From: Gordonibacter urolithinfaciens
Lineage (GTDB): Bacteria; Actinomycetota; Coriobacteriia; Coriobacteriales; Eggerthellaceae
Reading direction: 5' to 3'
Length of the DNA: 64,000 nucleotides
NCBI RefSeq assembly: GCF_900199375.1
Contig: NZ_LT900217.1
Span: 2,914,001-2,978,000, forward strand
Shown piece by piece: positions 24,259 through 33,898 of this stretch. Position numbers and translations under genes: made by a program. Under the pieces are notes generated by a model. That model saw only the letters and a list, made by a program, of their open reading frames with translations, had not been told where the DNA came from and ran no database searches. Position 1 is the stretch's first letter. The number at the start of each line of letters is the position of its first letter.

Positions 24259-24914
24259 TGGGCATGGGGGAGGAGCATGCCGCGGGCGGCGCGGTCGCGA
24301 CGGGCGCGCCGGAGGACGGCCTGTTGCCCGACGAGCGTGCGGCTGCGAGCGCATCGGAAGGAAGCGCCCAGGTTCGCGGCGGCGCCGCGGGCGCGCCGGA
24401 GGGCGGCGCTGTGCGGCGCATCGGGGTGTTCTGCGTGGGGAACAAGCTCATGCTGGACGACGGGCTGGGCACCGCCGTGTACGAGGAGCTGGTAGAGCGC
24501 TACGAGGCGCCCGGCAACGTGGAGTTCTTCGACGTGGGTTGCCTGAGCATGGATATGCTGCCGTACGTGCGCGACTTCGACGTGCTCCTCACCGTGGACG
24601 CGGTAGACGGCACGGACGCCGAGCCGGGCACCGTGTTCCGCTTCGAGCCCGACGCCATGGCGCGCCACTCGGGTGCCACGGCATCGCTGCACGACTTGAA
24701 GCTCGTCGACCTGTTCGACGCCGCCACGCTGCTGGGCTACGAGGCCGAGGGCCTGTGCCTGGGCATGCAGGTGGAGAACCCTTCGCCGGCCGTGATGACG
24801 GTGGGCCTCACGCCGAAGGTGGCCGCCGCGCTGCCCCTCCTGGTGGAGACGGTGGCGGGCGAGCTTGCGCGACTGGGCTCGCCGCTTGTCCCGCGCGCGG
24901 GTGCAGCCGGATAA
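24258..24914 (+). CDS. Hydrogenase maturation protease (HyaD/HycI family)
   Basis: The conserved domain begins at VRRIGVFCVGNKLMLDDGLG and continues VEFFDVGCLSMDMLPYVRDFDVLLTVDAV, which has the Asp/Asp Ni-sensing pattern of [NiFe] hydrogenase endopeptidases (M52). Its expected job is removal of the 20-residue tail of the large subunit at 18560-20206, about 4 kb upstream. The start is uncertain: ATG 24258 gives 218 residues with a 50-residue Ala/Gly-rich extension unlike the family, while GTG 24411, preceded by GGAGGG at 7-nt spacing, gives 168 residues, the usual size. I list the longer form because it overlaps the previous stop, but the shorter is quite possible. Confidence 0.85.
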   Translation: MGMGEEHAAGGAVATGAPEDGLLPDERAAASASEGSAQVRGGAAGAPEGGAVRRIGVFCVGNKLMLDDGLGTAVYEELVERYEAPGNVEFFDVGCLSMDMLPYVRDFDVLLTVDAVDGTDAEPGTVFRFEPDAMARHSGATASLHDLKLVDLFDAATLLGYEAEGLCLGMQVENPSPAVMTVGLTPKVAAALPLLVETVAGELARLGSPLVPRAGAAG

Positions 24915-25138
24915 GGACGGCTTCGTAACGGCACGGTTTCAACGCAGCCAACGTTCCGTGAAGCGCCTTTACAGGGAGCCGACGCCGCTGGTAGCATGCT
25001 GACCTCGTGAGGACGGCCCTTTATGGAGGCAACCCCGTAATGCCCCGCGCGGCCCTTCGGCCGCCCTTGGTGCGGCGCCGATGCGTCGCGGCCTCCTCCT
25101 CCCGTTCCAGAGAGCCAGCAAGAGGAGTGCCGAGCACC

Positions 25139-26131
25139 GTGCCGAACCCCAGCGAAGAGACCGACTACCTGCGTGCCATGCCCGTGCCGTTCGCCGTCGT
25201 CAAGACCATCCCCGACGAGGAGGGGCGCACCGTCGACCTGGTGTTCGCCTATGTAAACGATGCCGCCATCGCCTTGGCAGGCTGCGCGCGCGAGGTGCTC
25301 GTGGGCTCGTCGGTGTTCGATGCCTGCCCCGATGTTGCGCGCTGCATGCTGGGAGTGCTGGACGACACGGCGCGCACGGGCGCCGCGCAGTACTTCACCT
25401 GCCGCAGCGTTTCCGGCGACCGTTACTTCTCCGTGCGTTCCTACCGCCCCCGCGAGGGCTTCTGCGCCTGCGTGCTCCAGGACGTTACCGAGCAGGCTCT
25501 GCTGGACCGCCGATTGCGCGAGGAGCGTCGTCTCCTGGAGCGCCAGGCCATGCGCGATCCGCTGACCGGCCTGTACCATGTGCGGCAGGGCAGGCGCCTC
25601 GTGGAGGGCGCCCTTGCCGAACCGCGCTGGGAGGGTGCGTGCAGCGCGCTGTTCATGTTCGATGTGGACGACTTCAAGAAGGTGAACGACGAGCACGGGC
25701 ACCACCGCGGCGACGACGTGCTGCGCGGGTTCGCCCAGCTGCTGGAGCAGTCGTTCCGGCGTACCGACATCGTGTTCCGCGCGGGCGGCGACGAGTTCTC
25801 CGCGTTCGTGGCCGACATCCCGTGCGCCTGCGTGGCCGAGCGGATATGCTTCGACGTCATCGCGGGCGTCGAGCGGCTCTCGGCCGAGGGCGTGCCGGTG
25901 AGCGTGAGCATCGGCGCTGCCGTGGGGAGGCCCGGCTGGTCGTACGAGTCGTACTACCGCGTGGCCGACCAGGCGCTGTACCGCATCAAGCGCACGGGGA
26001 AGAGCGCGTACCGCGTGGCCGTAATGGACGGCCCCGCCGCCCCCGCGTCGGCCCTGTCCGGGGCGCCCGAGCGCCGCAGCCTGCGGCGCTCCGCGCGGAA
26101 AGGGGCGCCGCGTACCCAGCCTGCGGCCTGA
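25139..26131 (+). CDS. PAS-like sensor diguanylate cyclase (GGDEF)
   Basis: 330 residues. Residues about 10-125 form a PAS-like sensor (AMPVPFAVVKTI, VFAYVNDAAIALAGCAREVLVGSSVFD). A coiled linker leads to a GGDEF domain with DPLTGLYHVRQG, FMFDVDDFKKVNDEHGH and an intact GGDEF near residue 217, so synthesis of cyclic di-GMP is likely. No membrane helix is visible, so the signal is cytoplasmic. GTG 25139 is preferred because AGAGGAG precedes it; GTG 25127 and GTG 25007 in the same frame would add an Arg/Pro-rich stretch. The C-terminal 40 residues are low-complexity. It ends 15 bp from the convergent EAL gene. Confidence 0.85.
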   Translation: MPNPSEETDYLRAMPVPFAVVKTIPDEEGRTVDLVFAYVNDAAIALAGCAREVLVGSSVFDACPDVARCMLGVLDDTARTGAAQYFTCRSVSGDRYFSVRSYRPREGFCACVLQDVTEQALLDRRLREERRLLERQAMRDPLTGLYHVRQGRRLVEGALAEPRWEGACSALFMFDVDDFKKVNDEHGHHRGDDVLRGFAQLLEQSFRRTDIVFRAGGDEFSAFVADIPCACVAERICFDVIAGVERLSAEGVPVSVSIGAAVGRPGWSYESYYRVADQALYRIKRTGKSAYRVAVMDGPAAPASALSGAPERRSLRRSARKGAPRTQPAA

Positions 26132-26146
26132 CCTGCGCGGGGCCGG

Positions 26147-27838
26147 TCAGGCCTCTTGCTTTCCGGGGCCGCCCGCGCCCAGGAAGCGCTCCTCGAACTG
26201 CCCGGCGGTCAGCGGGCGCGAAACGAGGAATCCCTGCACGCTGTCTGCACCGATGGCGCGCACGGTGTCCAGCTCGGTTCGCTCCTCAACCCCCTCCACC
26301 GTCACCTCGATGTCCACGCTATGGCAGAGATCGATGACGGCGTCGATGGACGCGCGGTTGAACGACTCGGCATGGATGTTCTTGATGAACAGCCGATCGA
26401 TCTTAACGATGTCGGCCGGCGACTGCGACAGCAGGCCGAGCGAGGAGTACCCCGTGCCGAAGTCGTCCATGGCCAGGCGTATGCCGATGGCGCGCAGCCG
26501 GTCGAACGTCGCGCGCAGCGCCTCCAGGTCGGTGACGAAGTAGCTCTCCGTCATCTCCAGCACGATACGGCTCGGCTTGGTGCCGGCCTCGACCAGGGCA
26601 TGCTCCACGAACGGCACGAAGTCGGCCTCGAGCAGCTGCAGGTAGGAGATGTTCACGTTCATGATGAAGTCGGGCTGGACGAGGTCCCATGCCGCGCACT
26701 GCCGGACGGCCTGCTGGAACACCCAGCGGCCCACGGCGCCGATGAGGCCGTAGGACTCCAGCACGGGGATGAACTCGGCCGGGCTCACGCTGCCGAACTC
26801 GTCTGCGCTCCAGCGCAGCAGCGCCTCGGCGCCGACGATGCGCAGCGTGTCGGCGTCCACGAGCGGCTGGTAGTGCAAGGGGAAGCCCCGCATGCCGTCC
26901 ATGACGGACGCCTGCAGGCGGTCGCTGAGCTCCAGGCGGCGCAGCTTCTCCCTCGACATGTCCGACGAGAAGAACGACACGGTGTTCTTGCCGCGGTGCT
27001 TGCTCTCCTCCAGCGCGCTCTCGGCATGCTTGATGAGGTCGAGCCCCGTGGAGCCGTCCTCGCCGACCATGGCGATGCCGCCGGACACCGTGCAGAAGTA
27101 CGGCACGCCCTCGATGGCCTGCTGGCGGTTGGCGAAGGCGTGCACGGTGCGGTACAGGTCCTCCATGGCGCCGCGGTCGGCATCGTCGAGCACGACCGCG
27201 AACTCGTCGCCGTCGAAGCGGAACGCCGAGGCGTTCTCGGGCAGCAGGCGCTGGAGCGTCTGCGCGAACTGGCGCAGCACGCCGTTGCCGAACGAGTGGT
27301 CGTTGAGCGAGTTGATGCGCGAGAAGTCGTCGAGCCCCAAAAGCAGGACGCCGCCCGAGGGGCGCTCGTGGGCGAGCAGGCGGTCGAGCACCTGCAGGCA
27401 CTTGCCGTGCATGAACAGGCCCGTGGTGGCGTCCACCTTGCCCTTGCGCTCCAAGCTGGTGACGGCGCCCGAGAACAGCACGGGCGCGCCGTCGTCGTGC
27501 ATGAGCAGCCCGCGGCATACGATCCAGATGTACTCGCCCTTGCGGTTGCGCACCTGGTACTCCAGGTCGTGCTCGTCGGTCTTGCCGCAGAGCATGTCGT
27601 CGATGGATTCGTCGAAGCTCTGGCGGTCGCGCTCAAGTATGAGCTCGCGCCATCGGGGAATGAGCCCCTCGAACACGCGTCCGGGCAGGTCGAAGTCGTG
27701 CAGCATGTTCTCGGACACGAGCGCCATGTCCGTTTTCATGTCGATGATGTAAAGGTAGTCGTCCGTGCTGTACGCTATGGCATCGTAGAACAGGCGCGGA
27801 TCGAGGTCGAAGGAGTTCAGCGCTTCATTCGCGTCCAT
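26147..27838 (-). CDS. PAS-GGDEF-EAL protein, probable c-di-GMP phosphodiesterase
   Basis: 563 residues. A PAS domain (about 20-130, YLYIIDMKTDMALVSENM, EYIWIVCRGLLMHDDGAPVLFSGAVTSLERKGKVD) is followed by a GGDEF domain whose motif reads DGDEF, and by an EAL domain with EALLRW, MNVNISY, LEMTESYF, DDFGTGYSSL and VEGVEE. The EAL metal and catalytic residues look complete, so c-di-GMP breakdown is the likely activity; the altered GGDEF motif suggests regulation instead of synthesis. It has no membrane segment. ATG 27838 has a poor Shine-Dalgarno sequence. Placement tail to tail with a cyclase gives an opposing pair. Confidence 0.9.
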   Translation of the reverse strand: MDANEALNSFDLDPRLFYDAIAYSTDDYLYIIDMKTDMALVSENMLHDFDLPGRVFEGLIPRWRELILERDRQSFDESIDDMLCGKTDEHDLEYQVRNRKGEYIWIVCRGLLMHDDGAPVLFSGAVTSLERKGKVDATTGLFMHGKCLQVLDRLLAHERPSGGVLLLGLDDFSRINSLNDHSFGNGVLRQFAQTLQRLLPENASAFRFDGDEFAVVLDDADRGAMEDLYRTVHAFANRQQAIEGVPYFCTVSGGIAMVGEDGSTGLDLIKHAESALEESKHRGKNTVSFFSSDMSREKLRRLELSDRLQASVMDGMRGFPLHYQPLVDADTLRIVGAEALLRWSADEFGSVSPAEFIPVLESYGLIGAVGRWVFQQAVRQCAAWDLVQPDFIMNVNISYLQLLEADFVPFVEHALVEAGTKPSRIVLEMTESYFVTDLEALRATFDRLRAIGIRLAMDDFGTGYSSLGLLSQSPADIVKIDRLFIKNIHAESFNRASIDAVIDLCHSVDIEVTVEGVEERTELDTVRAIGADSVQGFLVSRPLTAGQFEERFLGAGGPGKQEA

Positions 27839-28134
27839 GCAGGGCTACCTCGCGTCTTGTTGACGGGCATTCAAATTAACGTTGATCGTATTGTAAGGTC
27901 AATCGGCCTTCTCGGCGAGCAGAAAACGCAAGGAGAGGGGTTTTCGGCAGGCTGCGGCCGGCCCGGGCGCCGGTGCGCGGGGTCCGGCGGGCTCGGCCGT
28001 GGCGGTTGCGTGACGAAACGCCTGCGGTTGCGCCACAACGGCTGCGCGCGGCTCTGGAGCGCGGGCGGCGCGGTTATGGTGTTCCGAAAAGCCGTGGCCC
28101 GCGTTCGCGCGCGGCCGAGAAGGAGCCTTCCGCC

Positions 28135-28557
28135 ATGCGAATCAACACGATCAGCGCCTACGAGACCACTGCCGAGAAGTTCTTCGGCGCCTTGGAGTCA
28201 TGGGACGTCGACCTGCTGCTGGACACGCGCTTGAAGAACACGAACCAGCTGGCAGGCTTCACCAAGAAGAACGACCTGGCGTACTTCGTGCCGAAGCTCC
28301 TGCACGCCGACTACGTGCACGACAAGCTGTTCGCCCCGGCGCCCACCATGCTCGAGCGCTACCTGCACGGCAACATCGGCTGGGACGCCTACGCCGACGC
28401 CTATCGCGAGGACATCCGCGAGCGCGAGGCCGTGCCGCAGTTCTACGACCGTTACGGCGAGTACAAAAGCGTCTGCCTCCTGGGCACCGCCACCCACAAG
28501 CGCCGCAGCCACGTCGAGGTGCTCCAGCAGATGCTCGAGGCCGCGACGAAGGGCTAG
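28135..28557 (+). CDS. DUF488-like protein
   Basis: 140 residues. The layout NTISAYETTAEKFFGALESWDVDLLLDTRLK, LHADYVHDKLF and YKSVCLLGTATHKRRSHVE follows the DUF488 pattern, in which a Cys and a basic tail sit near the C-terminus. The function is unknown. GAGAAGGAG stands before ATG 28135. It stands alone; the preceding 296 bp (27839-28134) and following 274 bp contain no other gene. Confidence 0.75.
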   Translation: MRINTISAYETTAEKFFGALESWDVDLLLDTRLKNTNQLAGFTKKNDLAYFVPKLLHADYVHDKLFAPAPTMLERYLHGNIGWDAYADAYREDIREREAVPQFYDRYGEYKSVCLLGTATHKRRSHVEVLQQMLEAATKG

Positions 28558-28773
28558 CGCCCTCGCTTCGCCGGCATCGGGCGCCCGCTTTCACGCCGCC
28601 TGCGCCTGGTCTTGCGCCGAGCCAGCCTTGCCATCCGCCGAGCGGTGATTCCGTCAGCGCGTGCGATCCACGCACTTCGGGCCCGCTTCCTGCGAGACCG
28701 TCTCAAGCCCTGCTCTTCCCGTTTCCCTATGCCGATGCTCCATGGGAAGCATCGGTACGGTTGTTGGGTCTCC

Positions 28774-28801
28774 TTGCAAAACTAGCAATTGCTAGTATAA
28801 T
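28774..28801 (+). promoter_or_regulatory. TetR promoter with a perfect 16-bp palindromic operator
   Basis: TTGCAA (28774-28779), 16 nt, TATAAT (28796-28801). The spacer is filled by ACTAGCAATTGCTAGT (28781-28796), a perfect palindrome. Further CTAG half-sites follow at 28802-28817. A dimeric repressor bound here would block RNA polymerase, so autoregulation by the adjacent TetR protein is likely. Confidence 0.8.
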
Positions 28802-28831
28802 AGCTAGCGCACACTAGTTTTAGGAGGATAC

Positions 28832-29473
28832 GTGAGGAGCAGGGACACGAAAGGGCGAATCGTCGAGGCGGCGTTCGGGTTGTTCGCGGAGCAGGGGTAC
28901 CATGCCGTTTCCGTGCGCGACATCGCGGCGGCGGTGGGTGTCAAGGACGCGTCGCTCTACAACCATTTCCCGGGCAAGCAGGCCATCTTCGACGCGGTGC
29001 TGGCCGCGCAGCTCGAGCGCACGCGCGCGGTGTTCGCGGAGCAGGGCGTCATGACCGCGCCGGTCGAGGACCCCGCCGGGTACGCCGGTGCGTTCGAGGA
29101 GACGGAGCGGCGGGTGCTGGCGGGGTTCCGGCACTTCTTCGCGGACGGGGACATGGTCCGGCTGCGCCGGCTGCTGGCCGCAAGCCGGTACGCCGACGCC
29201 CACGCTGCGGAGGCGTTCCGCTTCGTGTTCGTGGAGCAGCCCCTGGCCATCCAGCGCGCGGTGTTCGAGCACCTGATGGCCATCGGGCAGTTCGCACTCG
29301 ACGACGCCCAGGCCCTCGCGCGCGAGTTCTACGGGCCGGTGTTCCTGCTGCTGCTCTCGGACGTTCCCTGGGAGGACGCGGAGCCGCTCATACGCGACCA
29401 CCTGGGACGGTTCTTCTCTGCACATGCGATCGGGGCACCTGCGGGCGCTGCGGCGGAAGGAGGCGCGCGATGA
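28832..29473 (+). CDS. TetR-family transcriptional regulator
   Basis: 213 residues. The helix-turn-helix is at about 10-55 (GRIVEAAFGLFAEQGYHAVSVRDIAAAVGVKDASLYNHFPGKQAIFDAVL). The C-terminal ligand domain is helical and not specific. GTG 28832 follows TAGGAGG. It overlaps the flavodoxin gene by 4 bp (ATGA), so the regulator and flavodoxin form one operon under the palindromic promoter. Confidence 0.9.
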   Translation: MRSRDTKGRIVEAAFGLFAEQGYHAVSVRDIAAAVGVKDASLYNHFPGKQAIFDAVLAAQLERTRAVFAEQGVMTAPVEDPAGYAGAFEETERRVLAGFRHFFADGDMVRLRRLLAASRYADAHAAEAFRFVFVEQPLAIQRAVFEHLMAIGQFALDDAQALAREFYGPVFLLLLSDVPWEDAEPLIRDHLGRFFSAHAIGAPAGAAAEGGAR

Positions 29474-30024
29474 GCGCCATCGTGGTGTACGCGTCGCAGA
29501 CAGGGTTCACGCGCCGGTACGCGGAATGGATCGCAGAGGAGCTGGGCTGCGAGGCCGTGCCGGTGGAGCGGGCTGACGCGATAGATGCAGGCGCGTGCGA
29601 CGTGGTCGTGTTCGGCGGCTGGTTCCATGCGGGCGGCCTGGTGGGGAAGAAGTGGCTCGCGCGCACCCGGGCAGCGCACCCGGGCACCCCCTTCGTCGCG
29701 TTCGCCGTGGGCGCGACGCCGCCGGAGTGGACCGACATGGTGGACGAGGCGATGGCGCGGGAGTTTCCCTCGCCGGAGCTCGACGGCGTGGAGCGGTTCT
29801 ACCTGCGCGGCGGGTTCGCCTACGAGAGGCTGAGCCTGCCGAACAAGCTGGCCATTAAGATGTTCTTCAAGATGCAGGAGAAGCAGGCGGCCACCGACCC
29901 ACGCGCCGCCGAGATGCTCTCGGGGATGCGCGGCGGCTTCGACGGCACCGACCGCGCCGCCATCGCGCCGGTGGTCGCCCGGGTGCGCGAGCTGGCGGCC
30001 GCGGCCGGCCAGCCGCCGGCCTGA
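29470..30024 (+). CDS. Flavodoxin-domain protein
   Basis: 184 residues. The FMN phosphate loop SQTGFTRRYAEW is at about 9-20, and the second strand VVVFGGWFHAGGLVGKKW matches the flavodoxin-like oxidoreductase family related to HemG-type proteins. It is longer than a carrier flavodoxin, so an enzymatic role is possible. It is co-transcribed with the TetR gene. The physiological partner is unknown. Confidence 0.85.
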   Translation: MSAIVVYASQTGFTRRYAEWIAEELGCEAVPVERADAIDAGACDVVVFGGWFHAGGLVGKKWLARTRAAHPGTPFVAFAVGATPPEWTDMVDEAMAREFPSPELDGVERFYLRGGFAYERLSLPNKLAIKMFFKMQEKQAATDPRAAEMLSGMRGGFDGTDRAAIAPVVARVRELAAAAGQPPA

Positions 30025-30072
30025 CGGGTGCTCGGCCGGCCCGTCGCCGACCGCTTGCCGAGCCGGATGCGC

Positions 30073-30672
30073 CTAGCGGCGAGGGTGCGCGGCGGGATGC
30101 CGCATGAGGCCGTGCTCGGTGCACCAGGTGTAGAGCGTGCCGCCGGGCAGGTGCGGCAGGCGCGCCTCGCCGCCCTGCTCGGGGTACAGCTTCTCCACGG
30201 CCAGGCTGTCGTAGCCCACGACGGCGGCGAAGCCCAGGCTGTGGGCCTTCTCCATGGGATGGTCGAACGTGAGGTACCAGTCGCCCTCTGCGTCCTCCAC
30301 CCGCACGGCGTGCACGTCGTCGGCGGCTTGCACGGGCAGCGGCCCGAGCTTCCTGCCGCAGCAGGAGACGTCGGCGTCCCCCGTGGTGGTGATGATGTTC
30401 TCGCAGGAAGGGCAAACGCGGAATGCCGTGCGCCTCATAGTGCCTCCTTGGAGCTCGTCGGGGGAGAGGCTGCCTGCCAAAAGCGCCTCGACGGTGGCGC
30501 CCAGCTCTTCGGCGAGCGCGGGCAAAAGCGACACGTCGGGGCAGCCGCCCCCGCGCTCCCACTTCGACACGGCCTTGTCGCCCACGCCCACGAGCTGCGT
30601 CAGCTGGAGCTGCGTGAGCCCGCGCTCCTCCCGCAGGCTGCGGATGAGCTCGCCGGTGCGTCTGATGTCCAT
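30073..30672 (-). CDS. XRE regulator fused to a desulfoferrodoxin-like domain
   Basis: 199 residues. Residues 5-62 are an XRE helix-turn-helix (GELIRSLREERGLTQLQLTQLVGVGDKAVSKWERG). Then comes a Cys-rich ribbon (RVCPSCENIITTTGDADVSCCGRKL) and a region whose spacing FDHPMEKAHSLGFAAVV, LYPEQGGEARLP, YTWCTEHGL recalls the Fe-binding domain of superoxide reductases, where His and Cys ligands bind iron. The fusion suggests a metal- or redox-sensing regulator. ATG 30672 follows AGGAGGA. It converges on the flavodoxin gene, 48 bp away. Confidence 0.8.
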   Translation of the reverse strand: MDIRRTGELIRSLREERGLTQLQLTQLVGVGDKAVSKWERGGGCPDVSLLPALAEELGATVEALLAGSLSPDELQGGTMRRTAFRVCPSCENIITTTGDADVSCCGRKLGPLPVQAADDVHAVRVEDAEGDWYLTFDHPMEKAHSLGFAAVVGYDSLAVEKLYPEQGGEARLPHLPGGTLYTWCTEHGLMRHPAAHPRR

Positions 30673-30818
30673 GGTTCTCCTCCTGGTTCGGTTTCGCGTG
30701 CCGTCCCACGATACCCGTGCGCGGCGGCGCGCGCAATGAACGCTCCGTAGAGTGCGGTCGGCGAAGGCGTGGTCCGTCTGCCGGGCTAGAACGAGGGCCT
30801 CGGGCAGCTCGACGGTGC

Positions 30819-30858
30819 GGCTCCTTTGCGCAGGCTCACGGCCCCGCGCAAAGGAGCC
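30819..30858. repeat. 13-bp perfect inverted repeat downstream of carD
   Basis: GGCTCCTTTGCGC (30819-30831) and GCGCAAAGGAGCC (30846-30858) with a 14-nt loop. It lies 33 bp beyond the carD stop and could act as a terminator on either strand, although no T-run follows. Confidence 0.5.
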
Positions 30859-30891
30859 GCGAGTATGGCAGGCCCCGTTCCCGGAGATGCG

Positions 30892-31431
30892 TCAGCGGCG
30901 GCGCGCCTCGGCCTTCTTCACGCGATCGACGAGGAAGTCGCGCACGCCGTCGCGCTCGATGCCCAGCGACACGGACAGCTCGTCGCACAGCAGGTTCTCG
31001 GCCAGGTCGAAGTACTTCTTGTCCGTGGCGGTGATCTGGCGGCCGGCGCCGGAACGGCGCACGGTGCGCTCGTGCACGGACTTCATGATGGGCACGAGGT
31101 CCTGCGGCGAGAACGTCTTGAGGCGCTTGTCGTACTCCTCCTTCAGGCGCCGCTCCAGCAGCGTGGGCGTGTTCGCACCCGGCTTCAGGACGTCCTCGTC
31201 GATGGTCTGCGCGTCGGCGATGGAATCGATGAGCGCGAGCGCCTCCTTGCGCGACATGGCGGGGCGCAGCGCGGGCGGCTCGGCCTCGGGGACGGCTACG
31301 AAGAGCTTGAGGGAGTTCTCGAACAGCGCGTGCAGCTCGAAGTAGTCCCGGCTCTCGAAGTACGCCTCGCGCACGGCGGCCACCTTGCAGACGTGATGGC
31401 GGTAGACGACGATGTCTCCGGGGGAAACCAT
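30892..31431 (-). CDS. CarD-family transcription regulator
   Basis: 179 residues. The N-terminal MVSPGDIVVYRHHVCKVAAVREAYFESRDYFELHALFENSLKLFVAV is the RNA-polymerase-interacting Tudor-like domain shared by CarD and the Mfd RID. The rest is helical (MSRKEALALIDSIAD, LLERRLKEEYDKRLKTFSPQDLVPIMKSVHERT, DKKYFDLAENLLCDELSVSLG), as expected for a CarD-type DNA-binding domain. It would stabilise RNA polymerase at promoters. AGGAGG sits before ATG 31431; the frame is open upstream but only over non-conserved sequence. Confidence 0.87.
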   Translation of the reverse strand: MVSPGDIVVYRHHVCKVAAVREAYFESRDYFELHALFENSLKLFVAVPEAEPPALRPAMSRKEALALIDSIADAQTIDEDVLKPGANTPTLLERRLKEEYDKRLKTFSPQDLVPIMKSVHERTVRRSGAGRQITATDKKYFDLAENLLCDELSVSLGIERDGVRDFLVDRVKKAEARRR

Positions 31432-31606
31432 GGCGACCTCCTGGTCTGATTGGGTGGGGAAACGGTTGCGCGATTCCATCGCGTCAGAAGGACGGCGCAG
31501 ATCAGCATGGCTATTGTACCAATTTTGGCGCCGATGGCGCCCGCGTGCGATCGGCGAACGGTCGCGGCGACGAAGAGCTTTCCTGCCAGGCGCGCGGAGA
31601 AGGGCC

Positions 31607-32281
31607 CTACTCCCCCTTGCCCTCCACCGCGCCGGCGGGGCAGGCGTGGTAGCAGTTGCCGCACTCGTCGCAGCGCTCGCCCAGGATGGCATAGGGCTCG
31701 CCGGGCACGATGGCCTTGAACGAGCAGCCCGCGAGGCAGGTGCCGCAGGCGATGCAGTCGTCCGTGATCCGCAGGCCCGGCTCCTCGTACGCGTCGCCGC
31801 CGAACGCGAAGCGCTCGCGGTGGAGCTTATGGTCGCGGTTGACCATGGCGTAGTCGTAGTCGTACAGCTCGCCGTGGAAGCGGTGCAGCACGAACACGCG
31901 CGTCTCGGGGTACTTGGCGATGTCGTACACGGCCACGTTGAAGTTGCGGTCGTGCGGGGCTTTGGCCTCGACTTCGGCCATCGATAGTTCGCGCACCTCG
32001 CCGGCCACGCGCATCTGGTAGCCGGGCTTGAACAGGGGCAGGTTGTTCTCGTCGAACACGACCTTGGCCTCCGTGCGCTCTCCGTTCACGGCCAGCCGCC
32101 CGCTCTGTTTAAGCTGGCGGTAGAACGGCTTCACGTCCATGGTGCGCAGGTAGAGCCCCTCGTCGTCGTAGGCGAAGAAGTGGGCGATGCGCGCCTCCAC
32201 GCCGCCGTGCCCGTCGGGCGTGGCGAAGCTGCAGCAGCCGATCTCGTCGAAACGGTCGAAAACTTCCTTCATGGTGAGCAT
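31607..32281 (-). CDS. PNPOx-like flavin domain fused to a 2[4Fe-4S] ferredoxin domain
   Basis: 224 residues. Residues 1-150 follow the pyridoxamine-phosphate-oxidase-like split barrel (MKEVFDRFDEIGCCSFATPDG, EGLYLRTMDVKPFYRQLKQSGRLAVNG), which usually binds FMN, F420 or haem. Residues about 172-218 hold two cluster motifs, CIACGTCLAGC and CDECGNCYHAC. Such fusions are probable flavin-dependent redox enzymes fed by ferredoxin-type electrons; the substrate is unknown. It lies 22 bp after the ATP-grasp gene, so it is probably the last gene of the marR-ABC operon. Carbon flow through this operon is discussed under findings. Confidence 0.87.
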   Translation of the reverse strand: MLTMKEVFDRFDEIGCCSFATPDGHGGVEARIAHFFAYDDEGLYLRTMDVKPFYRQLKQSGRLAVNGERTEAKVVFDENNLPLFKPGYQMRVAGEVRELSMAEVEAKAPHDRNFNVAVYDIAKYPETRVFVLHRFHGELYDYDYAMVNRDHKLHRERFAFGGDAYEEPGLRITDDCIACGTCLAGCSFKAIVPGEPYAILGERCDECGNCYHACPAGAVEGKGE

Positions 32282-32303
32282 GGGCCGGGTCCTTTCTCGC
32301 AGG

Positions 32304-33160
32304 TCAGTTCGTGGGCAGGGCGCGCCAGCGGCGGGCGATGGCCTCGGCGTGGGCGCGCATGAGGTCCATCCCCAAAAGCTCGGTGCAGTCCTCGGAGACG
32401 TTCGACACGGAGTTCGCGTCGATGATGCAGGGGCCGCGGCCGCACTCGATGACGTCGAAGCTGCCCAGCTCGATGGACAGCACGGCGGCGGCCCGCTCCG
32501 CGGCGTCGGTGATTTCGCGGGGAACGTCGGGGTAGGCGGCGTAGGTGGAGCCGAAGCGGTAGGCCGACAGGCCGTTGTCCGCCACGGAGCGCTTCACCAC
32601 GAGCGCGCACGCGCCGTCCACCACCTCGATGCGCGTGAGGAAGCCGCGCGCCGGCTCCACGTACTCCTCGGCGATGAACGCGATGGCGGGGGCCCCGGCC
32701 AAGAACGACCGGGCCTCGTCGGCGCTGCGCGCGATGGCGGTGCAGGTGGTGCGGCCGCCGCAGTTCGGCTTGAGCACGCAGGGGTAGGAGAGTGATGCGG
32801 GGTCGACGTCCTTTGGAATCGCGCAGGCGTAGACGGCGGGCGTGACGAGGCCGGCCGCGGCCAGCGTCTCGGTCGCAAGGCGCTTGTCGACCTCGAAGAA
32901 GTGGGCGCGCGCCGGGTTCACCAGCGGGATGCCGCGCTCCTCGGCCGTGCGCGCGAGGAGCGCCATGCGCTTAAGCGAGGCCGTGTGCCCGCGGAACCGG
33001 GCGCTCGCGAACACGCGGCTGACCAGCATCTCACAGGCGAGCGCCGCCTGCATGCTCGCCGCGTCCTCCATGTCCAGCAGAAGCGCGGGCGCCCCGCACG
33101 CCTCCAGCTCGGCCGCCAGCTTATGGTCGGACCACTCGTCCGACTCGTACAGCACGCCTA

Positions 33161-33164
<4 letters not shown>
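32304..33164 (-). CDS. ATP-grasp ligase in an amino-acid ABC transporter operon
   Basis: 286 residues. An N-terminal alpha/beta domain is followed by an ATP-grasp core: [39 protein letters not shown] (ATP-binding Lys), IAEEYV, and a metal-binding end IIDANSVSN. Members ligate a carboxylate to an amine with ATP. ATG 33164 is chosen because it overlaps the ATPase stop (ATGA) and has ATGGAGC upstream; ATG 33176 is an alternative. The neighbours are an importer for polar amino acids and a PNPOx-ferredoxin protein. The substrate is unknown, and RimK-like or D-Ala-D-Ala-like activities cannot be separated here. Confidence 0.83.
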
Positions 33165-33887
<723 letters not shown>

Positions 33888-33898
<11 letters not shown>

